Positions 1 to 6,221 are shown, counted from the stretch's first letter. The stretch: DNA of 35,492 bases from an uncultured Oscillospiraceae bacterium (GCA_949948775.1 CATLHC010000024.1:1-35492); one strand, 5' to 3'. The notes: generated by a model not told the origin, from the letters alone. Made by a program: numbers and translations.

Positions 1-13
1 TCTTCTCTGACAT
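1..13 (-). CDS. First codons of a probable transposase gene (istA-like), partial
   Basis: An ATG at 13-11 follows GAGAGGAGAC at a normal spacing on the minus strand and opens a frame M-S-E-K that leaves the window. Its position just inside the repeats at 100-171 suggests the istA gene of an IS21-like element. Only four codons are visible, so the product is inferred from context alone. Confidence 0.4.
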
Positions 14-99
14 GGTTTACTGTCTCCTCTCTGAATGGTGTGTCCCAACTTCATTCTACCAGAGGCCTGCAAACCATGTCTCTTTTTATCCTCTTTTCA

Positions 100-171
100 A
101 TTTGCGCATCTTATTGTACCTTATCGCGGACATAGAACATGGTTTCAACATTTGCGGGCATAATTGTACCT
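100..171. repeat. Pair of 22-bp terminal-type direct repeats
   Basis: Copies at 100-121 and 150-171 share 17 of 22 bases, with ATTTGCG at one end and ATTGTACCT at the other, 50 bp apart. Repeated sites of this kind near an end are typical of IS21-family transposase binding. A separate exact 10-bp inverted repeat (GACATGGTTT at 9-18, AAACCATGTC at 71-80) brackets the start codon and leader and could fold in the mRNA. Confidence 0.5.
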
Positions 172-203
172 CCTAACAGATTTTGATTGGATTTTGGATA
201 ACA

Positions 204-237
204 AATAGAGGACTTCCCGCACGGGAAGCCCTCTATT
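204..237 (-). terminator. Terminator of the small-protein operon
   Basis: A 15-bp stem with a 4-base loop (arms 204-218 and 223-237, one G-T pair in the minus-strand RNA) lies 9 bases beyond the TAA of the 40-aa gene. On the minus strand it is followed by TTTGTTATCC, a modest U-rich tail. It closes the operon before the IS21-like end. Confidence 0.8.
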
Positions 238-245
238 GCTGGCGC

Positions 246-368
246 TTATTCAATTTCGTCATCGAACTCGGCGAGGATGGATTTCTCCTTCCCCTCCAAA
301 CTTTGTACTGTTGTCAGCAGTACAGAGAGCACCAGCAGGATCGTTTTGAGCACCTTCTTCTTGGACAA
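246..368 (-). CDS. 40-aa basic/hydrophobic small protein, TTG start
   Basis: This frame starts with TTG at 368-366, preceded by GGAAACGGAG, and reads M-S-K-K-K-V-L-K, then a leucine/valine-rich stretch (about residues 9-22), then an acidic tail ending D-D-E-I-E. The layout of positive N-terminus, hydrophobic segment and charged tail is that of a small membrane peptide or an uncleaved signal anchor. It sits last in the operon, 83 bp after the stop of the 83-aa gene and directly before the terminator at 204-237, which supports it being real. It has no ATG start and is overlapped by a different, probably spurious ATG frame. No function is recognisable. A toxin-like or accessory membrane peptide is possible but unproven. 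Confidence 0.6.
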   Translation of the reverse strand: MSKKKVLKTILLVLSVLLTTVQSLEGKEKSILAEFDDEIE

Positions 369-451
369 TACACATCACTCCGTTTCCTTTGATGTCACCA
401 GTAGAATATATCGTTGAAACGGAGCGTGATGCGACATTTGGCGCACAGCAT

Positions 452-703
452 TTAGGAAATAGGACCGCTTTTCGCCTTGTCCGCATCCTCCCCAAGCCAT
501 CTGTAATATCCAGTATCGGCACCGTGAGGCAGAACGTACTGTACGCTCCCTTGCTCCACAAGTGTTTCTAACAGTTCGGCAAATTCTATCCAATTATAGT
601 TGGGCCGAACCCTGTGATAGAGTTCATCGAAGGTCAGCCAACGGGACTCTTCTGCCAGCGTTTTCAAAATGCACTCATAAGAGGCCATATGTAGTTTGCT
701 CAT
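452..703 (-). CDS. 83-aa winged-helix-like hypothetical protein
   Basis: The sequence predicts three short helices followed by a beta-wing: helices around residues 8-20, 24-31 and 38-51, then V-Q-Y-V-L-P plus G-Y-Y-R-W-L around 54-70. This is the usual order of a small winged-helix domain, so DNA or protein binding is a reasonable guess. It starts 9 bp after the stop of the 169-aa gene without a strong Shine-Dalgarno site, suggesting translational coupling. No family is recognised by name. It lies downstream of the IS21 insertion and so may be affected by polarity. Confidence 0.65.
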   Translation of the reverse strand: MSKLHMASYECILKTLAEESRWLTFDELYHRVRPNYNWIEFAELLETLVEQGSVQYVLPHGADTGYYRWLGEDADKAKSGPIS

Positions 704-712
704 GCGGTGTTG

Positions 713-1222
713 TTAATCGTCGTATGCGTTCTCAATACGCTCCAACACATCATTGAAGACCATGGTGATTACTTCCAGCCCCGCAACCGGGGAGGCCATC
801 ACCATCGGACGATTCCGAACTGCATACATCATCATTTCTTTCAGCAGGTCTATGATGTTTTCATTCGTATAACCATCCTGCTGGATATCCAGGTACCAAC
901 TATCGAAATGGTCCAGGATCGCATCAGCAATCCCCCTGCAATCAACGGTTTCCACATTAGGGTTTGGCCCCAGCAGAGCAACAGACTCCTCAAGGTCCTT
1001 GAACGCAGAACGGTCCATGGGACTGCTCATAATGATCTGCCCGGCTTTATCCACCACGTTGACGGAGTTACGGGAGGGAACAATCAGCACAGTCCCGAAC
1101 TCGCTGGCTGCATTGGGGTTGGTCACGGGTATGGTAGCCGCTTCTAGTTGGATCGGCTGGTTCGGTGCCTGGGCCGTTGATGGACTTTTTTGATGCTTGC
1201 CGTGACGAAGTGTAAACTTCAT
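713..1222 (-). CDS. 169-aa uncharacterised protein of the small-protein operon
   Basis: The ATG at 1222 is chosen because AGGAGG lies 9 bases upstream; an earlier in-frame ATG at 1264 lacks such a site. The first 45 residues are polar and rich in Q, P, A and T, probably disordered. The rest is a mixed alpha/beta domain with a strand (G-T-V-L-I-V-P), then mostly helix containing W-Y-L-D-I and M-M-M-Y-A-V near the C-terminus, ending E-N-A-Y-D-D. There is no signal peptide and no clear membrane segment, although a hydrophobic helix near residues 147-157 is present. Before the IS21 insertion it would have followed the zinc-ribbon gene by 54 bp. I do not recognise the family. Confidence 0.7.
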   Translation of the reverse strand: MKFTLRHGKHQKSPSTAQAPNQPIQLEAATIPVTNPNAASEFGTVLIVPSRNSVNVVDKAGQIIMSSPMDRSAFKDLEESVALLGPNPNVETVDCRGIADAILDHFDSWYLDIQQDGYTNENIIDLLKEMMMYAVRNRPMVMASPVAGLEVITMVFNDVLERIENAYDD

Positions 1223-1276
1223 TTTTCTAATCCTCCTGGTCGATTCAGGTATTGATTTCAGCAATACGAAACGAAT

Positions 1277-1318
1277 TCAAGTATTACTACTGGCTGAGTG
1301 AGCCTTGTTTGTGAAGTG
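1277..1318 (-). pseudogene. Severed 3' end of the zinc-ribbon gene
   Basis: When the element at 1319-3532 and one AAGTG copy are removed, the frame of the gene at 3666 continues without a break through T-N-K-A-H-S-A-S-S-N-T to a TGA at 1279-1277. This stretch is therefore the original C-terminus (last 11 residues), now detached from its start. The in-frame join supports both the gene call and the element boundaries. Confidence 0.8.
1314..1318. repeat. Target-site duplication AAGTG, left copy
   Basis: AAGTG directly precedes the TGT end of the IS21 element and is repeated exactly at the other flank (3533-3537). A 5-bp duplication lies within the range known for IS21-family elements (about 4-8 bp). 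Confidence 0.85.
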
Positions 1319-1367
1319 TGTCAACGCCAATCTGAAATTGTAAGAAAACGCCGAAGAAATTTTGTAG
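1319..1367. repeat. IS21 terminal inverted repeat, istB side
   Basis: Begins TGTCAACGCCAATCTG. It contains the core AAAACGCCGAAGAA, which also occurs in the opposite end, and is followed by a second TTTGTAGTTTTTCGGCG-type motif, consistent with the multiple transposase sites of this family. Confidence 0.85.
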
Positions 1368-1394
1368 TTTTTCGGCGGGGGGGGGTAACAAAAA

Positions 1395-2192
1395 TCAGGT
1401 GCTTCCTTGCTCAAAAAGAGTGTTCACGATTTGCTGTTTCTGGCGCATAAATTCCTTGCGCTCCTTCAGGCGGTAAGACTCGCCCTTAATGTTAATCACA
1501 GTGCAGTGATGCAGGACACGATCTAAAATAGCGGAGGCGATGGTGACATCGGCAAAGACCTCGTTCCACTGGGAGAAAGTCTTGTTGGAGGTAAAAACGG
1601 TGGACGTTTTCTCATACCGTCTGGCAATGAGTTGGAAGAACAGGTTTGCACCCTGGATGTCCATGGGGAGGTAGCCGATTTCATCGATGATGAGCATCCT
1701 GTACTTGGCCAGGATCTTGAGTTTGTCCGGCAGGCGGTTCTCAAAATGGGCCTTTTTCAGCTGCTCAATAAGCTGGTGGCAGTTGATGTAGTAGGTAGAG
1801 AAGCGATGCTTTGCCGCCACAAGGCCCAGGGCGGAGGCCAGATGAGTCTTGCCCACACCTGGTGGTCCGAGGAATACCACGTTCTCCCCATTCTCCAGGA
1901 AGCGCATGGTGGCCAGCTCGTCGATTTGGCGCTTGTCGATGGAGGGCTGGAAGGAGAAATCGAAATCGTCCAGAGTCTTCTTGATGGGGAAGCCGGACAT
2001 CTGAATCTGCTTCTCATAAGCCCGCCTCCGTTTGGATTTGGCTTCCTCCGCAAAGATATGATCCAAAACATCCACAATATTGAGGTTTTCCGCCACCGCC
2101 CGTTCCAGGTAATTGTCCAGGATTTCCAGGGTGTTCTTCATCTTTAAGGCTTCCAGGTTTTCCCTCAGCCTGTCCATGGTAAATTCACTCAT
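1395..2192 (-). CDS. istB: IS21 helper ATPase IstB
   Basis: IstB is the AAA+ ATPase that loads and regulates the IstA transposase at target DNA. The protein (265 aa from the ATG at 2192) has Walker A G-P-P-G-V-G-K-T-H and Walker B L-I-I-D-E-I-G-Y-L, plus the usual N-terminal helical stretch. The start M-S-E-F-T is chosen over an ATG 15 bases upstream because it sits in an ATGAGTGA overlap with the istA stop and has GAGGTG before it, indicating translational coupling. Length is normal for the family and no disruption is visible. Confidence 0.95.
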   Translation of the reverse strand: MSEFTMDRLRENLEALKMKNTLEILDNYLERAVAENLNIVDVLDHIFAEEAKSKRRRAYEKQIQMSGFPIKKTLDDFDFSFQPSIDKRQIDELATMRFLENGENVVFLGPPGVGKTHLASALGLVAAKHRFSTYYINCHQLIEQLKKAHFENRLPDKLKILAKYRMLIIDEIGYLPMDIQGANLFFQLIARRYEKTSTVFTSNKTFSQWNEVFADVTIASAILDRVLHHCTVINIKGESYRLKERKEFMRQKQQIVNTLFEQGST

Positions 2193-3390
2193 ACAGCACC
2201 TCGTCATATCTGGATAAATCGGAAGGTTTCAAGGGAAAATCAATCACTTTACCCTGCTCTAACAGAACATTTTCCGCATCCATCGTCTGTTTCAGCGTAA
2301 GCCTTCTATAGTGCTGAGGATTGACAACCATGTCCTTTCTCTGATACGATATTCGATGCAGAGCAATCTGCTTTCCCTCATAGTAGGCGGCCAGCATACT
2401 GTCGAGGGCCACGACTGCCACATCTTTGCCGATGTACTCCGCTGGCACGGAGTACTGATTCCCGGCGTAGGAGATGAGGCAGTCTTTTTGTACCCGCCTG
2501 AGATTGATCTTGTCGATGATGTATTCACGGGTAAGAGGACTCAACCCCTCTTTTTGCAGCCGCTCAAAGGGAATCTCGTTCGTAGTGGCGTGTACTTTCC
2601 CGTTCACCTTGTTGCACCAGGCCAGGGCTTGTCCGTTCAAGTCTGCCAGGGAGTTGTACTTGATCCCCACCATGAAATTATCTCTCACAAACTGAACCGT
2701 CCGCTCCACTTTCCCCTTCGTCTGACCTCGGTAGGGCCGGCACAGAATGGGCTTGAATCCGTAGAATCCCGCGAAATCCTCGAACTGCCGGTTCAGTGTG
2801 GAGTCCTCCTGCTTCAAAAGCCGCTTGATGACTACCTGTTTCATATTGTCGTACAGGATTTCCTCCGGATATCCCCCAAAGTACCGGAACGCGTTCTGAT
2901 GGCACCGAATTAGTGTGTTTGTGCTCATATCCGTTACAAACTCGATGTACCGCATCCGCGAATATCCCAGGATCATGAGAAAACAGTACAGCTTCTTCCA
3001 CTTTCCATCCTCATACACCAGATGGTCCTCAAAGAACCCCCAGTCCATCTGTCCCTGTTTCCCAGGCATTGTCTCAAACCGCACCGTTGCTTTCTCATTC
3101 AAGTCCATCTTCCGGCTGCTCACATATGCCTTGACGATGCTGTATCCCCCGTCAAACCCCATCTCCCGCAGTTTCTCCAGAATCCGCAGCGCCGAATACG
3201 GCGCCTCCTCCAGCCATTCGTCCACGATCTGCTTGTACGGATCCATCTTTGTGGGCTTCGGTTCGCTTAATGTGTACTCCGGCTTTTGCGGCGACTCCGC
3301 GTACCGCTTCGCTGTCCGTGGATCCATGTGGTATTTCCGTCCCAGCTCCACATAACTCAGCCCTTTTTGTCTGTCACTTCGGATGTCCAT
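2185..3390 (-). CDS. istA: IS21 transposase IstA
   Basis: IstA carries out DNA cleavage and strand transfer. The N-terminus holds a helix-turn-helix (about residues 6-26, G-L-S-Y-V-E-L-G-R-K-Y). The middle has a retroviral-type integrase core with acidic residues in Q-M-D-W-G-F-F and I-L-Y-D-N-M-K and the later P-Y-R-G-Q-T-K-G-K-V-E-R motif. The C-terminus is the usual beta-barrel region. The ATG at 3390 is preferred because AAAGGAG lies 8 bases upstream, while the ATG at 3408 has no well-spaced site. At 401 aa it is full length. Confidence 0.95.
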   Translation of the reverse strand: MDIRSDRQKGLSYVELGRKYHMDPRTAKRYAESPQKPEYTLSEPKPTKMDPYKQIVDEWLEEAPYSALRILEKLREMGFDGGYSIVKAYVSSRKMDLNEKATVRFETMPGKQGQMDWGFFEDHLVYEDGKWKKLYCFLMILGYSRMRYIEFVTDMSTNTLIRCHQNAFRYFGGYPEEILYDNMKQVVIKRLLKQEDSTLNRQFEDFAGFYGFKPILCRPYRGQTKGKVERTVQFVRDNFMVGIKYNSLADLNGQALAWCNKVNGKVHATTNEIPFERLQKEGLSPLTREYIIDKINLRRVQKDCLISYAGNQYSVPAEYIGKDVAVVALDSMLAAYYEGKQIALHRISYQRKDMVVNPQHYRRLTLKQTMDAENVLLEQGKVIDFPLKPSDLSRYDEVLYE

Positions 3391-3483
3391 CCACTGTGCT
3401 CCTTTCATTTCCTGACTCCCTTTCCGGGCTCTTTCTTGCCCTGATTGGGAGTCTATCTTTTTTTCCTCACCTCCGCCACAAAT

Positions 3484-3532
3484 CTACATTTTTTCCTCGG
3501 CGTTTTTTTACATTTTATCACTGGCGCTGACA
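3484..3532. repeat. IS21 terminal inverted repeat, istA side
   Basis: Read on the minus strand from 3532 it begins TGTCAGCGCCAGTGAT and matches 38 of 49 bases of the opposite end. It also supplies the premature TAA (3510-3508) that now ends the interrupted gene. Confidence 0.85.
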
Positions 3533-3666
3533 AAGTGCTTATATGCTTGATATCCATCCAACTTGCACTGGGGACAGGGGTTCATTAGGGTTTGCACCAG
3601 CCCCAGTTTGTACGGACACTTAGCACAGGGCGATTTGATTTTATCGGCCAAATCCTTGGTGTTCAA
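3508..3666 (-). pseudogene. Zinc-ribbon-like small protein interrupted by IS21
   Basis: A TTG at 3666 follows AAGGGAG with a 9-base spacer. The intact ancestor would have been 56 aa with Cys14, Cys17, Cys31 and Cys34, a C-x2-C-x13-C-x2-C pattern typical of a small zinc ribbon. The insertion falls after Phe45, so the current frame keeps all four cysteines and gains the tail V-S-A-S-D-K-M from the element before a TAA. The product (52 aa) could still fold and work, so this is a disrupted gene but perhaps not a dead one. It lies between the 107-aa and 169-aa genes. A longer ATG frame from 3912 is rejected because it runs through the upstream gene in another frame. Confidence 0.7.
3533..3537. repeat. 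Target-site duplication AAGTG, right copy
   Basis: An exact copy of the pentamer at 1314-1318, immediately outside the istA-side end of the element. Confidence 0.85.
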
Positions 3667-3745
3667 CGGTATTTTCTCCCTTCTGGCGGGTATTTTGGAA
3701 TAACGGCAAGGGGGACGGCTACCGCCGCCCCCCCTTGCTCCACCG

Positions 3746-4069
3746 TCAGCCCTCAAACCCGTCTGGATATTTGATGTCAATAATTGGCCTTGTCTTGGGG
3801 TCAGGTATCTTTGTCGCCATGATTGTCTTATGAGCGGCCAGAAGCTGATCCCTGATCTGCTCCAACTGGGCCTTGCTTTGCGGAACGATGTACTTTTTGG
3901 AGCCTGTTTCAATCAGCTCCAGATACCAGTTGACCTTCTCCAGCTTCCCTAGGCAGTAGGACGAGATCATCTGTTTGTCGTTGGCGTCCTTGATGGCTTC
4001 CGCTTCAATCAGAACATAGGATACCACGTCATAGGGTATCTTTTTCAGTTTTTTGGGTTTATTAAACAT
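3746..4069 (-). CDS. 107-aa uncharacterised helical protein
   Basis: It starts with a lysine-rich segment (K-P-K-K-L-K-K), then long helices with many charged residues, including L-G-K-L-E-K-V-N-W-Y-L-E-L, and ends with a proline-rich tail, I-P-D-P-K-T-R-P. No signal peptide or membrane segment is seen. The ATG at 4069 follows GGGGAC at a normal distance. It is third in the HAD-led operon, 36 bp after the stop of the 121-aa gene. I do not recognise the family; a small nucleic-acid or protein partner is possible given the basic start. Confidence 0.65.
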   Translation of the reverse strand: MFNKPKKLKKIPYDVVSYVLIEAEAIKDANDKQMISSYCLGKLEKVNWYLELIETGSKKYIVPQSKAQLEQIRDQLLAAHKTIMATKIPDPKTRPIIDIKYPDGFEG

Positions 4070-4105
4070 GGCGCGTCCCCATTATGTAAAATCCTTCTTC
4101 TATTC

Positions 4106-4471
4106 CTATGTGTAGCTTTCCATAGCTTCGCGGTACTTTTTGCTCATGCGGACATAGCTTTCTCTGCCGTCTTTGAACATAATATCGTAGTAGTAATATT
4201 TCTTCATCCTTGACGCTTTGTACTTCTCTTGAATATACCGATAGGATTGAATGGTATCCGAGGTCAGCATAACGACTTCGCCGCTGTTCTCATTGACCAC
4301 AATGCAGGCTTTGTCGCCAAACATCTCGATGGAACACCCCGGAAATGCTCCCTTCTTTACCTTGCTTCCGTGATCCTTGCTGAAATACTTCTTGATCTGA
4401 TTCCAAATCGGTGGCGCAACAACGGTGACAATCGGTTCAAGCAGTTCCGGCGGAATCGGTGGCACTGGCAT
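4106..4471 (-). CDS. 121-aa uncharacterised protein with proline-rich N-terminus and beta-rich domain
   Basis: AAGGAG at 4486-4481 is 9 bases from the ATG at 4471 and only 3 from an earlier ATG at 4477, so the second is taken as the start (M-P-V-P-P-I-P-P). Residues 1-22 are proline-rich and hydrophobic. From about residue 40 alternating hydrophobic strands (C-I-V-V-N-E, E-V-V-M-L-T, K-K-Y-Y-Y-Y-D-I-M-F) are followed by a C-terminal basic helix. This order of strands then a closing helix resembles small PH-like bacterial domains, but that is only an impression. It is second in the operon after the HAD gene. Confidence 0.65.
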   Translation of the reverse strand: MPVPPIPPELLEPIVTVVAPPIWNQIKKYFSKDHGSKVKKGAFPGCSIEMFGDKACIVVNENSGEVVMLTSDTIQSYRYIQEKYKASRMKKYYYYDIMFKDGRESYVRMSKKYREAMESYT

Positions 4472-4531
4472 ATTCATACACTCCTTTTGTGAAATGATTA
4501 TCAGCCTTAATCGGCGTCTTTCTAGGATTTC

Positions 4532-5455
4532 TTAATGGTACTTGTCGATATTGCGCAGAACATCTTCTAAGGTAATTGTCTGATCCTTATCCGCATTGAT
4601 TTTCGAGATCAAATCAGCAGCGGCGGCCTCGGCAATGTTTTCCTGTGTAAAAGTCCGCTTGACCCGGTACTTCGGCAGTTCTCCCAACTGGTAATACTGG
4701 TCGCCCTTGGCATCTGCGTGGTGCTTGCGCCACAAATCGCGTTCCAGCAAACGTTTCCTGATCTGGTGGCCTTTTGTCTTGACGCCTACCAGCTTCATGA
4801 GGGCATTCCCGACCTTCATGGAATTGCCAGCCCGGCGGACTAAGCAGGTTGTTACCCCGGCTTGGTTTCCGCCCCGGACATCCTGGGCAATGCTGTTGCC
4901 GACATGGGCGACCTGTTTTGGGTCAGTGATCCCAAAACGCTCCATCATAGCCTCAAAGTTCTTTGTGTCCGGCTTCTTCGCCCTGGCAATATAGCCGTCT
5001 GCCAATAAACTGTCACAGGTATCTACTGCAATTTCAGCCTTGGCATTCGTCAGGAGTGTGACAATAAAGCCCATAGACTTCAACCGAGCAAACAGCTCCT
5101 GAGCATCCTTTGACATCGTAACCTTCGTGCCGGGGAGTCCGGCCTTGATGTGGTGAATGAGAACATCGCCAATGGTGTCGTCGATATCAAAGGAAATCAG
5201 CTTAATGCCGTTCTCCTTCAGTTTCCCGTAGTCGATCCGATAGATGTTCTTCTGGTAGACATCGGGAACAAAGACCATCAGCTCAGCGTCAGAGAACCCT
5301 TTTAGCTCTGCCTCAAACGTCTCCCGATCAGATTGCTCCTCCTGCATGATCCTGTTGGCCCGGTCAACCAAGAACTCCCGCGCTTCGGGTGGCAGTTTGT
5401 CCACATCTACCCCCAGGCTCTTGGCAATGTCCGTATTCTTTTTGATGATCCCCAT
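4532..5455 (-). CDS. HAD-superfamily phosphatase-like protein, first gene of the operon
   Basis: HAD enzymes use an aspartate nucleophile to hydrolyse phosphate esters. All four motifs are present: D-I-D-D-T at 90-94 (nucleophile Asp90), L-L-T-N-A around 134-138, Lys160/161 in A-K-K-P-D, and G-N-S-I-A-Q-D at 186-192. The spacing and the V-G-N-S motif resemble the YqeG-type subgroup. Unusual are an about 85-residue N-terminal helical extension and a basic C-terminal region (about 205-307) not needed for catalysis. The ATG at 5455 follows GGAAAGGAAG; a TTG six bases upstream is less well spaced. A sigma-A promoter lies at 5512-5540, inside which sits one of two putative regulator sites. The substrate is unknown. 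Confidence 0.85.
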   Translation of the reverse strand: MGIIKKNTDIAKSLGVDVDKLPPEAREFLVDRANRIMQEEQSDRETFEAELKGFSDAELMVFVPDVYQKNIYRIDYGKLKENGIKLISFDIDDTIGDVLIHHIKAGLPGTKVTMSKDAQELFARLKSMGFIVTLLTNAKAEIAVDTCDSLLADGYIARAKKPDTKNFEAMMERFGITDPKQVAHVGNSIAQDVRGGNQAGVTTCLVRRAGNSMKVGNALMKLVGVKTKGHQIRKRLLERDLWRKHHADAKGDQYYQLGELPKYRVKRTFTQENIAEAAAADLISKINADKDQTITLEDVLRNIDKYH

Positions 5456-5511
5456 ATGCAATCTTCCTTTCCTTGTGGCGCACCGTTTGAACCATATACT
5501 GCCTTTTGTTC

Positions 5512-5540
5512 AGCATAACACAAATACCCCTTTAAGTCAA
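5512..5540 (-). promoter_or_regulatory. Sigma-A promoter of the HAD/small-protein operon
   Basis: On the minus strand TTGACT (5540-5535) and TATGCT (5517-5512) are separated by exactly 17 bases. Transcription would start about 45-50 bases before the ATG at 5455. Confidence 0.8.
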
Positions 5541-5553
5541 TCTGAATACCCCT
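5523..5553. promoter_or_regulatory. Direct-repeat operator candidate for the Xre regulator
   Basis: The 9-mer AATACCCCT occurs at 5523-5531 and 5545-5553, 22 bp apart, about two helical turns. One copy lies in the spacer between -10 and -35, the other just upstream of the -35, so a bound protein would block polymerase. The divergent Xre gene at 5609 is the natural candidate. This is inference from position and repetition. Confidence 0.6.
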
Positions 5554-5608
5554 ATTAGATATTTCCTGCAGATGAATGACACGGGTAAAATAGCCGTGGG
5601 GTGATTGC

Positions 5609-5944
5609 ATGGACTATAAGGGGTTAGGCGAACGAATCAGAGAGGAACGGTTGCAGTTACATCTTACTCAAGCCCAGCTTGCGGAGGATGTTGACATCTC
5701 GGACACCTACATGGGCGCAATCGAGCGCGGGGAGCGGAGCCTTACGCTGGACACGCTTGTGCGGTTGGTCAACCGGCTCGGGGTGACGGTGGATTATTTG
5801 CTGGCGGATTCTGTATCGGACAGCGATGACAACATCGTGGAACAGTTCAAGCAGATTATAGATCAACAGCCCTTGGAGCGAAAACAGATGGCGGTCAAAG
5901 TGCTGCGAACCATATTTGCATACTTTGAGAATGGAGAGGGATAG
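5609..5944 (+). CDS. Xre/Cro-CI family transcriptional regulator
   Basis: A helix-turn-helix domain fills residues 1-60: L-G-E-R-I-R-E-E-R, then T-Q-A-Q-L-A-E and S-D-T-Y-M-G-A-I-E-R-G-E-R-S, the classic Xre recognition pattern. Residues 65-111 form an acidic then helical tail (K-Q-M-A-V-K-V-L-R-T-I) that may dimerise or sense a ligand. The ATG follows GGGGTGATTGC. It is transcribed away from the HAD operon and separated from it by a region holding two copies of AATACCCCT, so it probably represses that operon and perhaps itself. Its stop overlaps a hairpin shared with the convergent 72-aa gene. Confidence 0.9.
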   Translation: MDYKGLGERIREERLQLHLTQAQLAEDVDISDTYMGAIERGERSLTLDTLVRLVNRLGVTVDYLLADSVSDSDDNIVEQFKQIIDQQPLERKQMAVKVLRTIFAYFENGEG

Positions 5945-5959
5945 TCCACTATCCCTCTC
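5934..5959. terminator. Shared hairpin between convergent genes
   Basis: A perfect 12-bp inverted repeat (GAGAGGGATAGT, loop CC) overlaps the stop codons of both the Xre gene (TAG at 5942-5944) and the convergent 72-aa gene (TAG at 5951-5949). T-rich sequence follows on the plus strand; on the minus strand the tail is poor. Confidence 0.65.
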
Positions 5960-6167
5960 TTGCTTTGCCCATGCGGAGACTTCTTACGAAGTCAACATCA
6001 TCAATCAGCCGTTTCACAGCAAGATTGACCAGCAGTTCCACAGGTACAGAGTATTCGGCTGATAGGATATGTAACCTGTCGTACAGCATAGGGTCATTGA
6101 GCCAGACATTGAAATCCTCAGACTGCGTTTCGTTCCTGTCAAGGGTACAGCTCTTTTTGACACTCAT
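5949..6167 (-). CDS. 72-aa protein, possibly ribbon-helix-helix-like
   Basis: GGAGG lies 8 bases before the ATG at 6167, so the protein begins M-S-V-K-K-S-C-T-L-D; upstream ATGs in the frame have no such site. Residues 32-60 contain two predicted helices joined by a short turn (L-H-I-L-S-A-E-Y, then P-V-E-L-L-V-N-L-A-V-K-R-L-I), a size and order similar to CopG-type DNA-binding proteins of mobile elements. A good sigma-A promoter lies at 6193-6221. No definite family is recognised. Confidence 0.7.
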   Translation of the reverse strand: MSVKKSCTLDRNETQSEDFNVWLNDPMLYDRLHILSAEYSVPVELLVNLAVKRLIDDVDFVRSLRMGKAREG

Positions 6168-6192
6168 TTCCAAGACCTCCATATGAATCCGT

Positions 6193-6221
6193 ATTGTAGT
6201 GCAGAAATTCGGAGCTGTAAA
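6193..6221 (-). promoter_or_regulatory. Sigma-A promoter of the 72-aa gene
   Basis: TTTACA (6221-6216) and TACAAT (6198-6193) on the minus strand with a 17-base spacer, about 25 bases before the ATG. The AT-rich stretch 6222-6372 beyond it contains no convincing gene. Confidence 0.7.

Larger units (their letters stand above)
1..178 (-). mobile_element. End of a second IS21-like element, cut by the left edge
   Basis: Reading the minus strand from 178, the sequence begins TGTTAGGAGGTACAATTATG and carries two related 22-bp direct repeats (150-171 and 100-121) before a ribosome-binding site and an ATG at 13. IS21-family elements start with TGT and carry several internal copies of a terminal repeat upstream of istA, so this fits the istA-proximal end of such an element. 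It is clearly different in sequence from the complete element at 1319-3532. The other end lies outside the window, so the outer boundary at 178 and the family are inferences. Confidence 0.5.
1319..3532 (-). mobile_element. Complete IS21-family insertion sequence, 2214 bp
   Basis: The element has imperfect terminal inverted repeats starting TGTCA-CGCCA (38 of 49 bases identical between 1319-1367 and the complement of 3484-3532), an overlapping istA-istB pair, and a 5-bp target duplication. It is structurally intact and both genes look complete, so it may still be mobile. It has interrupted a four-cysteine small-protein gene and separates the promoter-proximal half of that operon from the distal half. 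A run of nine G (1377-1385) just inside the istB-side end is a possible slippage site. Intactness and the paired duplication point to a fairly recent insertion. Confidence 0.95.

Noticed and set aside
259..561. ATG-started 100-codon minus frame over the 40-aa gene
   Set aside because: It overlaps the end of the 83-aa gene in another frame and lacks a ribosome-binding site; the TTG frame ending at 246 has better context.
1314..3537. Composite transposon formed with the left-edge IS element
   Set aside because: The two elements differ in sequence at their ends, and the complete one has its own matching target duplication, so it moved alone.
3667..3912. N-terminal extension of the zinc-ribbon gene to the ATG at 3912
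   Set aside because: The extension runs through the 107-aa gene in a different frame and has a low-complexity G/R/P stretch; the TTG at 3666 has AAGGGAG at the right distance.
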